This document shows positions 52,128-61,552 of a DNA stretch of 64,000 nucleotides, piece after piece (the first letter of the stretch is position 1; each line of letters starts with the position of its first letter). Location: contig NZ_JAJJNF010000003.1 of assembly GCF_021245805.1 (NCBI RefSeq), positions 248,001 through 312,000 on the forward strand, written 5' to 3'. Origin of the DNA: Mangrovimonas futianensis. Its GTDB lineage: Bacteria; Bacteroidota; Bacteroidia; Flavobacteriales; Flavobacteriaceae. Under the pieces are notes generated by a model. The model was not told where the DNA came from. It saw only the letters and a list, made by a program, of their open reading frames with translations, and ran no database searches. Made by a program: the position numbers and the translations under genes.

Positions 52128-52851
52128 AGGTGGCCTGTTCATCTGAATGGGAAATGACTTTTACCAAGTAGAAGGTACTTGGGATGTTCTGTAGTTTTAA
52201 ATGAATTTGATTATCCTCTACATCCAATTGATCAAAAGTTTTTACCAATTTTCCTTCTAAGGAATAAAGATTGATTTGGGATACTTTTGAAGGTTCAGAT
52301 AGTTGAATAAAGAGATCTTTGTCTGCAGGGTTTGGAAAGACTTTTAATTGGGCTTTCCATTTAGCGTTTAGTGATAAAGTTTCAAGAACCACATCATTAG
52401 TAGTTCCAAGTACATTGTCGCCTTCAGGGTCTGAAACAAACGCTCCGTTAGAAGCATTGGTATCATTTGATATTATGATTGTTTCATCTGCATTAAGAAC
52501 TTGGAATTCCACTGAAAAGATTGTGCCATTTCCTGTTTGAATATTTCCCAAACTTCCTGCTTCATAATGAACCAAGCCTGGTGTATCCGTGTTTTGAACG
52601 GGTACCAAATCAAACAAATCTCCATTTGTAAATGAGTTCACCTGTAACAAGGAAGGATCATAGTTAATTCGAACCCTAACCGCTGTATATTCGGTGCCTG
52701 ATGATTGGGCTTCTAAGGTATAGGTAAAGGTTTGCCCTATGGAAAGTGGGGGCATAACGTTGACCGAGGCGACCATATCTACTTGCCCAAATCCGCTTTG
52801 CATGGTAATGGCAAGAAAAGCCCATAAAATGATATTAAGTATTTTTTTCAT
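52105..52851 (-). CDS. T9SS-anchored protein with a cohesin-like domain
   Basis: 248 residues with a signal peptide (about 1-22, before QVDMVASV). Residues 25-155 look like a cohesin/CBM2-like beta-sandwich: PPLSIGQTFTYTLEAQSS, VRVRINYDPSLLQVNSF and TGNGTIFSVEFQVLN. The C-terminal 80 residues (KVFPNPADKDLFIQL ... INLYSLEGKLVKTF ... STFYLVKVIS) are a type A T9SS sorting domain. It is therefore probably exported and attached to the cell surface. It lies 13 bases downstream of the large dockerin-bearing gene in the same operon. Confidence 0.82.
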   Translation of the reverse strand: MKKILNIILWAFLAITMQSGFGQVDMVASVNVMPPLSIGQTFTYTLEAQSSGTEYTAVRVRINYDPSLLQVNSFTNGDLFDLVPVQNTDTPGLVHYEAGSLGNIQTGNGTIFSVEFQVLNADETIIISNDTNASNGAFVSDPEGDNVLGTTNDVVLETLSLNAKWKAQLKVFPNPADKDLFIQLSEPSKVSQINLYSLEGKLVKTFDQLDVEDNQIHLKLQNIPSTFYLVKVISHSDEQATFKISVSH

Positions 52852-52864
52852 AGTTTGATGTTTT

Positions 52865-55800
52865 TTAATTGTTTTGGTCTTGTCCGGTTGTGTTGTAATT
52901 TCCTGAAAACAACCCTAAGTCTGATATATTGATGAGTAAATCATTATTATAATCAGCATTGGTGTTAAAATTTAAATCTCCATTGGCACTGTTATAAGCT
53001 GGTGAAAAAATTCCCAAATCTGAGATATTTACTTGATTGTCATTATTGGAGTCACCAGCCAACAACTCTGGAACTATCTCAGATTTGTTTTCTGTCAATT
53101 CAACGGTCATAACGCGTTGCAAATACAAGGACGTTTTCACTAGCACTTTATATGATCCTTGCCCAATCGTACTTCCAATAGAAATATTTCCAGAACTATC
53201 TGCTGTTTCACTAAAAATGTAGGCAGGTGTTACTAAATCGTTGGTACGGTAAAGTATAATATCATAATCTTCAGAGTAGTCTATTCTTCCTTGAAGTGTT
53301 ACAGATAGATCCAAGGTATATTGTCCCACCTCCACGGTCACGGTTTGTTCACATGCGTCAGAAGTGTTTCCACTGGCATCTGTCACGGTCCATGTAATAA
53401 TGGTGTCTCCTAATGGAAACGGATCAGTTAACTCTAGGCCATCAGCTCGAGTTCCTAAATATTCAAGCTGTGACCCTAAGGAGCAGTCATCCGATCCTGC
53501 TGGTTCTTCAATAGTAACTAAGCCTTCTATTTCACCTTCATCAATGAATTCTGTAATGTTTTCTGGACAGGTGATAGTTGGATTTTCAATGTCTTCAAAT
53601 ACGGTCCAGGTAAAGGTTTCGGTTGCATCAAAACTGTTGTCTTTTGAAACGGTTACGGTTACATTAAACACGCCGTCACCATTAGGTCCACCTGTCAAAG
53701 AAGAAGATGCAATTTGACCAAAAATGATACCATTTGTTGGTTCTATTCCAATACCATCTGGTTGCCCACTTATGGCATAGGTAAAATTGTCTGCTGGATT
53801 TCCGCCCGTAGCCGAAGCAGTGATATCTGCAATGGCATTTTCACAACTGGTTATATTTTCAAGAGGATCAATTTCCAAAGGAGGGAAGGTGAGACCTAGT
53901 ACTTCAATGGCAACCACTCTAGAGCGTTCAATCTCCTCAATAAATTCAATGGTTAAATCATTGTCTGTAACCGTTACATTAAATTGAAGCATTCCAGCTA
54001 CCGAATGTCCAAACATCGCATTAGGGTCAAAATGTGAAAACACACGCTGACCTTCCATATTGATGCTGAAAACTACTTCACCAGGTTGCGAAGAACCACC
54101 ATAAAGGGAGGCTTCATAAAGGTTTACAATGTATTTTCCATTAGGCACAGAAATGTGATAGGTCATTGGAACCGTAATATCCAATGAATTTCTATGAGTA
54201 TGCATAATGGCCTCATAGGTTGATTGATCAATATAATCAGGGATGGAAGGGTCTTTTATACTGTAATCTAAAGGTCCGTTGGTATATGTTCCGCCACCGC
54301 CATCAACTACAAATGATTCTCCAATTCCACCATCTCCGGTAGGGTTAGCTTCCCAATTAGGGCCGCCATCTGTGGCATCAAATCCTGGTCCGCCAGAATT
54401 TATACGAACAACGGGTGAGTAATTTTCTGTAAGTTCTCCAGCCAAATCAAATAAAATGGGGTTGTTGTTTCCGTCATGGGTAATGGTCAACAGGGCTTCT
54501 TTTGTACCAACTGTTCCATCCGCATGGAATAGTACAGGGATTTGCATGGAAGCTGCCGGATTCAGAACAATAGGGGTGGTTGCATCAATACTGAATAAGG
54601 CTGCATCTGTTCCAGTGATAGACATATCTGTAATAGTGATTGGATCATCTGTCGGACCTCCATTATTCTGTAATTCAAAGTACTTAATACGATAATTGAT
54701 ATTGTTAGGGGTATGCCCAAAATCAATGGAACTAGGGGTTGTGGATAGGATACCGCTTTCGTTTTCTTCTATATTTATAAAATCCCATGTAGCGGCAAAA
54801 TAATCAGAACCTCTTGAAGTCCCTATCATTCCTACGGCCAATCCTTGATTATCTGTAGGATCTAAAAAGGAAGTAGGTAGGGTTATTGGCGATCCAAATA
54901 AAAATAAGTTTTGCCCTTTATCCAACGAATAATAGGGTTGTGCTGAATTGGTAGCTGGATCAATGGCAAAGTATAAGTCAATGGCATTAGCTGTTAAAAG
55001 GTCTGTTACATCCTCTGTATAGTTCGTTGTTACAACGCCATCTTCCTCAAGAACCACTTGTAGTCCGTTAATGTTATCTGCATTAGAAGTTCCGTTCATG
55101 ATAACTATTTTCAAATAATTGTCTTGATCGCCATTTCCAATTTGTAATCCATAGGATTGAAAATCTTGAGGATTGGTTTGAGAACCATTAATTCCAAAAT
55201 AGGGGGATTCTATTCGGGTATGTATCGTAAAAGGATTGGAATTGGTGTCTACATTGGCTCCAAATTGAAAACCGTATTGCTGATCATTAAAGGATTCAAA
55301 GGAATCACCTGGAGAGATGTAATCAACGGTTGCCTTTCCGGCAGCACCTCCAAAAGATAAATCATTTGGGTCATATTGCGTTAAATAATCAGTAGATCCG
55401 GTTGGGTCTAGCATTAATCCTGTAAAACCTAAACCAAACATTCCAGTTCCTGGATCATTATTCCAAAATGGATAAAGAATAGGAAGGTTGGTGGTTGTTC
55501 CGTTATCAGCATCTATAGCAAAAGCATCATTCACGTCCAAGATGCCATCATTGTCATCATCGTCATCATTCAAATCTGAAATAAAATCGCCATCATTATC
55601 GTTTGGCTTACTTCCTTGTGAACAATAGTTGGTATTGTTATCGATTTCATCTTGATTGGTAAATCCATCACCATCATAGTCTGCCAAGGGGTCAAATGCT
55701 GGATCCAGAGGATCTATACAATCAATATCCTGAGGTTCAAAAATGGTGATGCTGTTTGAGCCATAGGTAGCCGCCCAAACAGTTCCTGGAAAAATATCAG

Positions 55801-57445
55801 CATCGCCTTGAGCAATGACATCCAATGGGATGCTACCAAAACCTGAGAAAATGGCTTCATATTCGATGACTTGGTCTCCTGTTTCATTAAAAACATACCT
55901 GTTGATATCACCTCCAAAAGAAGCTGTAAGGATACTTCCTTGCATAGCCCCTTCAAAATTGGTCGCTGTATATTCAGCAATTCCATTTGTTGAAAAGTTG
56001 ATCACATCCAAAATATTATTTTCAGGACTGGAAACAGGTAAATCACATTGGTATTCTCCTAGTTCTGGTCTTACTGGGAAATCCTCTATAATGAAAGAGG
56101 ATTGAAAGTATCCGGTAACACCTCCTAAAAGAGATTCCAATGATCCATTGTATTCTTCTATCCAGGTACCTCCAGAATTGAGGTAACCAATGATTCCTGC
56201 TTTATTTGGGAATGCTAAAATAGGGTTTGGATGCCCGCCATAATAGGTGAAATTGGCATCGTTTATGGTCCCTACAAAATGAAGCGGATCTCCATATAAA
56301 GAACTGTTCTCTTCGCTTAACTCGTTAGTGATATAATGGTTGGCAGGATCATAATCTACGGTGTTTTGGTAACCTAGAAATTCATCGGTATTGATATCGT
56401 AAATTTTAGGAGTTCCACCCCAGGTGTTGTTTGGACCATTATCAGATAGATAGATTCTTCCGCTCTCTGTGACCACGATGTCATAGGTGTTTCTAAAACC
56501 GGGAGCAAAGACTTCAATCGGTGAACCTGCCTCAAAAATAGCTTGATTTAAACTGTTATGTCCACCAAAGGGATCGTTTAAATCGATGGTAGCGTTATAA
56601 AGAGGGTGACCAGAAGGATAAGGAAAATAAGGGCTTGTATTATCAATGTCAGCTCTTGTTGGGTCGTTTAAAGTGGGCAAATCATAAACAAAATCAGTTC
56701 CTGTTCTTGGGTCATTATAAATGGGCATGGATTCCAATTGGTCCATGTCAATAATCAACACATTACCTGAATAAAGATATTCAGGGGTTGCAGCAAAATT
56801 GTTTGAAGGAGCCCCTTTATTGGTATTTCCTCCTTGGCAGAGTAACATAAATTCGGTGCCCTCACGTTCGAAAAGGGTCATACCATTGGTAGAGTGGTTT
56901 TCTTCACATCTTGGTAATCCTCTTATTAAATCTACTTTTATCCAGTTGGAGCCGTCCCAAGTTAATCTGGAAAGTACTCCAGAGTTGGTATCTAAATTGG
57001 TGTCTTCTCCAGCACCACCACCACCGATGAGGTTGTCTGATGAAGAGGCATAGATAATTGGGTTTTCAGCTGTTCCGGAAAGTTTAATTCCAGTGATTTG
57101 TCTAGTGATAACTGGTGTTAATTCACCCAAATCTGTGTGGTTTTTCGTGTAGTCACGAATCATGGTAATTTCCTCAACATCTGTAACCGTGTAGGTGCCA
57201 TTTCCCGCAGGTGCATTATCGCGCTCTATGGTATAAGCCCAAATAGTTCCGTTTTGTTGGGAAACATACAAGCGGTCATCAGGGCCAAATTCTAAAGAGG
57301 TAGGATTTAATACTCCTTCACCAATGAGGCCGGTAGAACCAAAACTAATGGTTTGTGAATGGGTGTGTTGGGACCAAAAAATACTTAGTATGGCTAGGAA
57401 TGCCCATCTAGCTAAATGGTTTGTTTTTAAACAATTAAAAGACAT
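52865..57445 (-). CDS. Large secreted multidomain protein with sugar-dehydrogenase-like propeller, malectin-like and dockerin-like modules
   Basis: 1526 residues with a signal peptide (about 1-31). Domains in order: beta-propeller of the glucose/sorbosone dehydrogenase-like type (about 32-560; LEFGPDDRLYVSQQNGTIW, GGNTNKGAPSNNFA); Asp-rich calcium repeats (about 588-640; DYDGDGFTNQDE, DDDDDNDGILDV); lectin-like region (about 650-890); choice-of-anchor D-like (about 897-1003); malectin-like (about 1005-1185; YHISVPNGKYIVNLYEA); Ig-like (about 1187-1280); HYR (about 1290-1370; ITCPENITEFIDEGE). A dockerin type I-like tail (about 1460-1510) has two EF-type repeats (DSNNDNQVNISDL, DYNNDLLINISDL). 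No T9SS C-terminal domain is seen, unlike its neighbour. Likely carbohydrate binding. Confidence 0.85.
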   Translation of the reverse strand: MSFNCLKTNHLARWAFLAILSIFWSQHTHSQTISFGSTGLIGEGVLNPTSLEFGPDDRLYVSQQNGTIWAYTIERDNAPAGNGTYTVTDVEEITMIRDYTKNHTDLGELTPVITRQITGIKLSGTAENPIIYASSSDNLIGGGGAGEDTNLDTNSGVLSRLTWDGSNWIKVDLIRGLPRCEENHSTNGMTLFEREGTEFMLLCQGGNTNKGAPSNNFAATPEYLYSGNVLIIDMDQLESMPIYNDPRTGTDFVYDLPTLNDPTRADIDNTSPYFPYPSGHPLYNATIDLNDPFGGHNSLNQAIFEAGSPIEVFAPGFRNTYDIVVTESGRIYLSDNGPNNTWGGTPKIYDINTDEFLGYQNTVDYDPANHYITNELSEENSSLYGDPLHFVGTINDANFTYYGGHPNPILAFPNKAGIIGYLNSGGTWIEEYNGSLESLLGGVTGYFQSSFIIEDFPVRPELGEYQCDLPVSSPENNILDVINFSTNGIAEYTATNFEGAMQGSILTASFGGDINRYVFNETGDQVIEYEAIFSGFGSIPLDVIAQGDADIFPGTVWAATYGSNSITIFEPQDIDCIDPLDPAFDPLADYDGDGFTNQDEIDNNTNYCSQGSKPNDNDGDFISDLNDDDDDNDGILDVNDAFAIDADNGTTTNLPILYPFWNNDPGTGMFGLGFTGLMLDPTGSTDYLTQYDPNDLSFGGAAGKATVDYISPGDSFESFNDQQYGFQFGANVDTNSNPFTIHTRIESPYFGINGSQTNPQDFQSYGLQIGNGDQDNYLKIVIMNGTSNADNINGLQVVLEEDGVVTTNYTEDVTDLLTANAIDLYFAIDPATNSAQPYYSLDKGQNLFLFGSPITLPTSFLDPTDNQGLAVGMIGTSRGSDYFAATWDFINIEENESGILSTTPSSIDFGHTPNNINYRIKYFELQNNGGPTDDPITITDMSITGTDAALFSIDATTPIVLNPAASMQIPVLFHADGTVGTKEALLTITHDGNNNPILFDLAGELTENYSPVVRINSGGPGFDATDGGPNWEANPTGDGGIGESFVVDGGGGTYTNGPLDYSIKDPSIPDYIDQSTYEAIMHTHRNSLDITVPMTYHISVPNGKYIVNLYEASLYGGSSQPGEVVFSINMEGQRVFSHFDPNAMFGHSVAGMLQFNVTVTDNDLTIEFIEEIERSRVVAIEVLGLTFPPLEIDPLENITSCENAIADITASATGGNPADNFTYAISGQPDGIGIEPTNGIIFGQIASSSLTGGPNGDGVFNVTVTVSKDNSFDATETFTWTVFEDIENPTITCPENITEFIDEGEIEGLVTIEEPAGSDDCSLGSQLEYLGTRADGLELTDPFPLGDTIITWTVTDASGNTSDACEQTVTVEVGQYTLDLSVTLQGRIDYSEDYDIILYRTNDLVTPAYIFSETADSSGNISIGSTIGQGSYKVLVKTSLYLQRVMTVELTENKSEIVPELLAGDSNNDNQVNISDLGIFSPAYNSANGDLNFNTNADYNNDLLINISDLGLFSGNYNTTGQDQNN

Positions 57446-57607
57446 TTTACAATTTTTTTCAAGATTTGTTGTACTGGCGCTATTAATCGAAAAAAATTAT
57501 CAGGGAGGATTGGAGTGTGAATTTAGTAAATAATTGAGGAATTTTAGGAGTGAAATGTTAGCTTTTCGTTAAAACGATTATTTTTCGGACATCATGCCCA
57601 TAAACAG

Positions 57608-57637
57608 AAAAGCCAAGAATCAAATTCTTGGCTTTTC
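57608..57637. terminator. Terminator downstream of secA
   Basis: A perfect 13-bp stem AAAAGCCAAGAAT / ATTCTTGGCTTTT with a 3-base loop, 20 bases past the secA stop on the minus strand. The rest of the gap up to 57446 holds no supportable gene. Confidence 0.88.
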
Positions 57638-57656
57638 CTTTAAAATGAAGTGTGTA

Positions 57657-60600
57657 TTAATCTTCTACAATCACCCAATCACCATTGGAAATTAAAGGTT
57701 CTGCTTGTTTGAATTTTAGGGTTTTATTTTCACCGCTCATGACATGTTTAATCGTCACTTTTTCATTTCTTCCAATCTTGGGTTGTTGTCTAACAATGGT
57801 TTCTACAACCTCGTGTTTTTGAGTGTTTCCAACGGCTCTATTTTGAGCAGCTCTTTCGTCCATATTTGGAATCTCCTCTTTGGAAGTTTCTAATTTCTCT
57901 TTCGGTTTAGACTGTCTAGCTTCACTAATTGCAGTTGAGTCTTCAGATGGTAATTCTCCTTTGAAAAGGAAAGAAATAACATCCTTATTAACTTGATCAA
58001 TCATGGATTTGAACAATTCAAATGCCTCAAATTTATAAATCAATAAAGGATCTTTCTGTTCGTGAACAGCCAACTGAACCGATTGTTTTAATTCATCCAT
58101 TTTACGTAAATGGGTCTTCCAAGAATCATCAATAATGGCTAAAGTGATGTTCTTTTCAAAATCGGTTATAAGTTGTTTTCCTTGAGTTTCATAGGCTTTC
58201 TCCAAGTCTGTGACTACTTGTAAGGTCTTAACCCCATCTGTAAATGGCACTACAATACGTTTGAATTTATCGCGTTGGGTCTCGTAAACATTTTTGATTA
58301 CTGGAAATGCTATTTCTGCATTGCGTTCCATTTTCTCACGATAATGTTGGAAAGCTGCTTTGTAAACTTTACCTGCCATTTCCATAGCAGTCATTTTTCC
58401 GAATTCTTCTTCAGAAATAGGCGAGCTCATGGAGAAGAAACGAATTAATTCAAATTCGAAGTTCTTAAAATCATTTGCCGCTTTATTAGATTCAGCAATA
58501 CCTTCAGAAGTGTCATAAATCATATTGGCTAGATCCACACGTAGGCGTTCACCAAATAATGCGTGGTGTCTACGTTTGTAAACCACCTCTCTTTGCGAGT
58601 TCATGACGTCATCATATTCCAATAGACGTTTACGGATCCCGAAGTTGTTTTCTTCTACTTTTTTCTGGGCTCTTTCAATGGATTTAGAAATCATGGAGTG
58701 TTGAATCACCTCACCTTCCTGCAGTCCCATACGGTCCATCATTTTGGCAATACGTTCACTACCAAACAAGCGCATCAAGTTATCTTCCAGTGAGACATAG
58801 AATTGAGAACTTCCCGGATCTCCTTGACGTCCTGAACGACCTCTTAACTGACGGTCAACACGTCTAGAATCGTGGCGCTCAGTACCAATAATAGCTAAAC
58901 CTCCAGCATCTTTAACGGCCCCTTGTAGTTTAATGTCAGTACCACGACCCGCCATGTTGGTGGCTATGGTAACCTGACCTGCCTGACCAGCTTCAGCTAC
59001 AATATCGGCTTCCTTTTTATGTAATTTGGCGTTCAATACGTTATGAGGCACCTTACGGATGTGAAGCATCTTTGATAGCAATTCACTGATATCTACTGAT
59101 GTGGTACCAATCAAAACAGGGCGACCCGATTGAGAAATTTTGGTGACTTCATCAATAATGGCATTGTATTTTTCACGTTTGGTTTTATAAACCAAATCGT
59201 CTTTGTCATCTCTTGCGATGGGTCTGTTAGTAGGAATTTCCACCACATCCAATTCATAGATTTCCCAGAACTCTCCCGCTTCTGTTACCGCTGTACCGGT
59301 CATACCAGATAGTTTGCGGTACATTCTAAAGTAGTTCTGAAGTGTAACGGTTGCAAAGGTTTGGGTGGCGGCCTCAATCTTTACATTTTCCTTGGCTTCA
59401 ATGGCTTGATGTAATCCATCACTATAACGACGACCGTCCATAATACGTCCGGTTTGCTCATCTACAATCATTACCTTGTTATCCATAACCACATACTGCA
59501 CGTCCTTTTCAAATAAGGCATAAGCTTTCAGTAATTGGTTTAAAGTATGGATACGTTCTGATTTGATTCCAAAGTCACGGAATAACTCTTCTTTTTCTGC
59601 GGCTTCGTCTTCTTTGCTTAAATTTTTATTCTCTATTTTGGCAATTTCCGTTCCGATTTCAGGCATGACGAAAAAGTTTGGATCGTCTGCACCTGATAAG
59701 AATTCAACCCCTTTATCGGTTAATTCGATTTGGTTGTTTTTCTCGTCTATTACGTAGTACAACTCGGCATCAATCTTAGGCATCTCACGGTTGTTGTCCT
59801 GCATGTAGAAATTCTCGGTCTTTTGAAGTAATTGTTTCACACCTTCTTCACTCAAGAATTTGATCAGAGCCTTGTTTTTAGGCATCCCCCTGTACACGCG
59901 TAACAATTGGAATCCACCTTCCTTAGTATCTCCAGAAGCAATCAGTTTTTTAGCTTCGGCTAAGACTCCTGTTAAATATTTTCTTTGAACCCCAACAATA
60001 CTATCTACTTTGGGTTTAAGTTCATTAAATTCATGTCTATCTCCTTGCGGAATGGGACCCGAAATAATCAATGGGGTTCTAGCGTCATCCACCAATACCG
60101 AATCCACCTCATCGACGATGGCATAGTGATGGGGGCGTTGTACCAAATCATTTGGTGAATGGGCCATGTTATCCCTAAGGTAATCAAAACCAAACTCGTT
60201 GTTGGTTCCGTAAGTAATATCAGCATTGTAGGCTTTCTTTCTGGCTGCGGAATTCGGTTGGTGGTAATCTATACAATCAACACTCAAACCATGGAATTCA
60301 AAAATAGGCGCCATCCAAGCGCTATCCCTTTTTGCCAAGTAGTCATTCACCGTTACAAGGTGAACCCCTTTTCCTGATAGGGCATTTAAATAAACAGGTA
60401 AGGTCGCAACCAAAGTTTTACCTTCCCCTGTTTGCATTTCGGCAATTTTACCTTGGTGAAGAGCGATACCTCCAATTAACTGCACGTCATAATGCACCAT
60501 ATCCCAAGTCACCTCTTTTCCAGCGGCATCCCAAGAATTGGCCCAAATGGCTTTGTCATCATCTAGGGTTACATAGGCTTTGGTTCCTGAAATCTCACGG

Positions 60601-61010
60601 TCAAAAGCACTAGCTGTTACTGTAATTTCGGTGTTGTTAACAAAACGTTTGGCCGTTTCCTTAACCACTCCAAAAGCTTCTGGAAGGATGTCGTTTAACA
60701 CCTTTTCAGTAGCTTCAAAAATATCATCTTGAATTCGGTCTATTTCTTGGTAGATTTCATCGCGTTCATCGATATCTTCAGTGGCTTCCGCTTTAGATTC
60801 CAGTTCAGCAATGTGATCCATGAAGGGTTTTCGTGCTTCGGCAATTTGGTCTTTGAAATAGGTGGTTTTGGCTCTCAGTTCGTCATGGGATAACTTTTCC
60901 AAGTCTCCCTCAAAGGATTTTATTTTGTTGACGATAGGCATAATAGCCTTGACGTCTTGTTTTGATTTGTCTCCGACAAAGATTTTAAGTACGGAATCTA
61001 AAATACTCAT
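57657..61010 (-). CDS. secA: Preprotein translocase ATPase SecA
   Basis: 1117 residues from the ATG at 61010 (MSILDSVLKIFVGDKSK); an in-frame ATG 13 codons earlier lies within a leader hairpin. It has the nucleotide-binding fold with MQTGEGKTLVATLPVYLNAL (near 195), DEVDSVLVDDARTPLIISGP, the preprotein-binding region, ATNMAGRGTDI, the helical scaffold and a C-terminal linker. The usual zinc-binding CxC...CH tail is missing and is replaced by a beta-type end (KVTIKHVMSGENKTLKFKQ). It drives protein export through SecYEG. Bacteroidota SecA is long, with an N-terminal insertion. Confidence 0.97.
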   Translation of the reverse strand: MSILDSVLKIFVGDKSKQDVKAIMPIVNKIKSFEGDLEKLSHDELRAKTTYFKDQIAEARKPFMDHIAELESKAEATEDIDERDEIYQEIDRIQDDIFEATEKVLNDILPEAFGVVKETAKRFVNNTEITVTASAFDREISGTKAYVTLDDDKAIWANSWDAAGKEVTWDMVHYDVQLIGGIALHQGKIAEMQTGEGKTLVATLPVYLNALSGKGVHLVTVNDYLAKRDSAWMAPIFEFHGLSVDCIDYHQPNSAARKKAYNADITYGTNNEFGFDYLRDNMAHSPNDLVQRPHHYAIVDEVDSVLVDDARTPLIISGPIPQGDRHEFNELKPKVDSIVGVQRKYLTGVLAEAKKLIASGDTKEGGFQLLRVYRGMPKNKALIKFLSEEGVKQLLQKTENFYMQDNNREMPKIDAELYYVIDEKNNQIELTDKGVEFLSGADDPNFFVMPEIGTEIAKIENKNLSKEDEAAEKEELFRDFGIKSERIHTLNQLLKAYALFEKDVQYVVMDNKVMIVDEQTGRIMDGRRYSDGLHQAIEAKENVKIEAATQTFATVTLQNYFRMYRKLSGMTGTAVTEAGEFWEIYELDVVEIPTNRPIARDDKDDLVYKTKREKYNAIIDEVTKISQSGRPVLIGTTSVDISELLSKMLHIRKVPHNVLNAKLHKKEADIVAEAGQAGQVTIATNMAGRGTDIKLQGAVKDAGGLAIIGTERHDSRRVDRQLRGRSGRQGDPGSSQFYVSLEDNLMRLFGSERIAKMMDRMGLQEGEVIQHSMISKSIERAQKKVEENNFGIRKRLLEYDDVMNSQREVVYKRRHHALFGERLRVDLANMIYDTSEGIAESNKAANDFKNFEFELIRFFSMSSPISEEEFGKMTAMEMAGKVYKAAFQHYREKMERNAEIAFPVIKNVYETQRDKFKRIVVPFTDGVKTLQVVTDLEKAYETQGKQLITDFEKNITLAIIDDSWKTHLRKMDELKQSVQLAVHEQKDPLLIYKFEAFELFKSMIDQVNKDVISFLFKGELPSEDSTAISEARQSKPKEKLETSKEEIPNMDERAAQNRAVGNTQKHEVVETIVRQQPKIGRNEKVTIKHVMSGENKTLKFKQAEPLISNGDWVIVED

Positions 61011-61031
61011 ATTATTGATGTTTTTATGTTT

Positions 61032-61049
61032 ATGGTTGTCTCCAACCAT
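61032..61049 (-). promoter_or_regulatory. Leader hairpin upstream of secA with a GNRA-type loop
   Basis: Read on the minus strand: ATGGTTG, loop GAGA, CAACCAT, a perfect 7-bp stem ending 21 bases before the secA ATG. GAGA fits the GNRA tetraloop class. It would occur in the 5' untranslated region if transcription starts upstream. Confidence 0.5.
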
Positions 61050-61127
61050 GATAATAAGATCTTACCGCTGTAAAAATACGGCGATTTATAAGTTACTGTA
61101 TGGTTTTTAGGAATAGTTAACAATAAA

Positions 61128-61153
61128 AAAAAAGTCTCTTGAAGAGACTTTTT
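61128..61153. terminator. Terminator after the DUF2795 gene
   Basis: AAAGTCTCTT / AAGAGACTTT with A and T tracts on both sides, 15 bases beyond the stop of the minus-strand DUF2795 gene. It insulates secA from that gene. Confidence 0.85.
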
Positions 61154-61167
61154 AAACAGTGATGTTA

Positions 61168-61389
61168 TTAATATTCATCCTCGTTCCAGAGGTAATCTTC
61201 GTCTGTTGGATAATCTGACCAAATCTCTTGGATGGATTCATATTGGTCTCCTTCATCTTCAATAGACTGAAGGTTCTCAACAACTTCAAGCGGTGCTCCA
61301 GTTCTAATGGAGTAATCAATCAATTCATCCTTAGTTGCTGGCCATGGTGCATCACTTAAATAGGAAGCTAATTCTAAAGTCCAATACAT
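61168..61389 (-). CDS. DUF2795 family small acidic protein
   Basis: 73 residues starting MYWTLELASYLSDAPWPATK, then ELIDYSIRTGAPLEVVENLQ, the helical DUF2795 pattern, and an acidic tail (DYPTDEDYLWNEDEY). The family is widespread, short, and of unknown biochemical role. It is a single gene bounded by a terminator, with 163 bases of A/T-rich, gene-free sequence upstream. Confidence 0.85.
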   Translation of the reverse strand: MYWTLELASYLSDAPWPATKDELIDYSIRTGAPLEVVENLQSIEDEGDQYESIQEIWSDYPTDEDYLWNEDEY

Positions 61390-61552
61390 GATTCATTAGT
61401 TTTTTTAATTTCTGCAAAAATAAATTTTTACTTCAAAAAGTCAAGAAAAAAATGAATTATTTATACATTATTATTAAGAACGTTTGAAAGGTGCCGTAAA
61501 ACAAGGGTAATGCATTCGTTTTTAACGGTTTTATACCCCGGGCATTAATGGA

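Noticed and set aside
60990..61049. Longer SecA start at 61049
   Set aside because: It adds 13 non-conserved residues and the ATG lies in the leader hairpin; the ATG at 61010 gives the usual SecA N-terminus.
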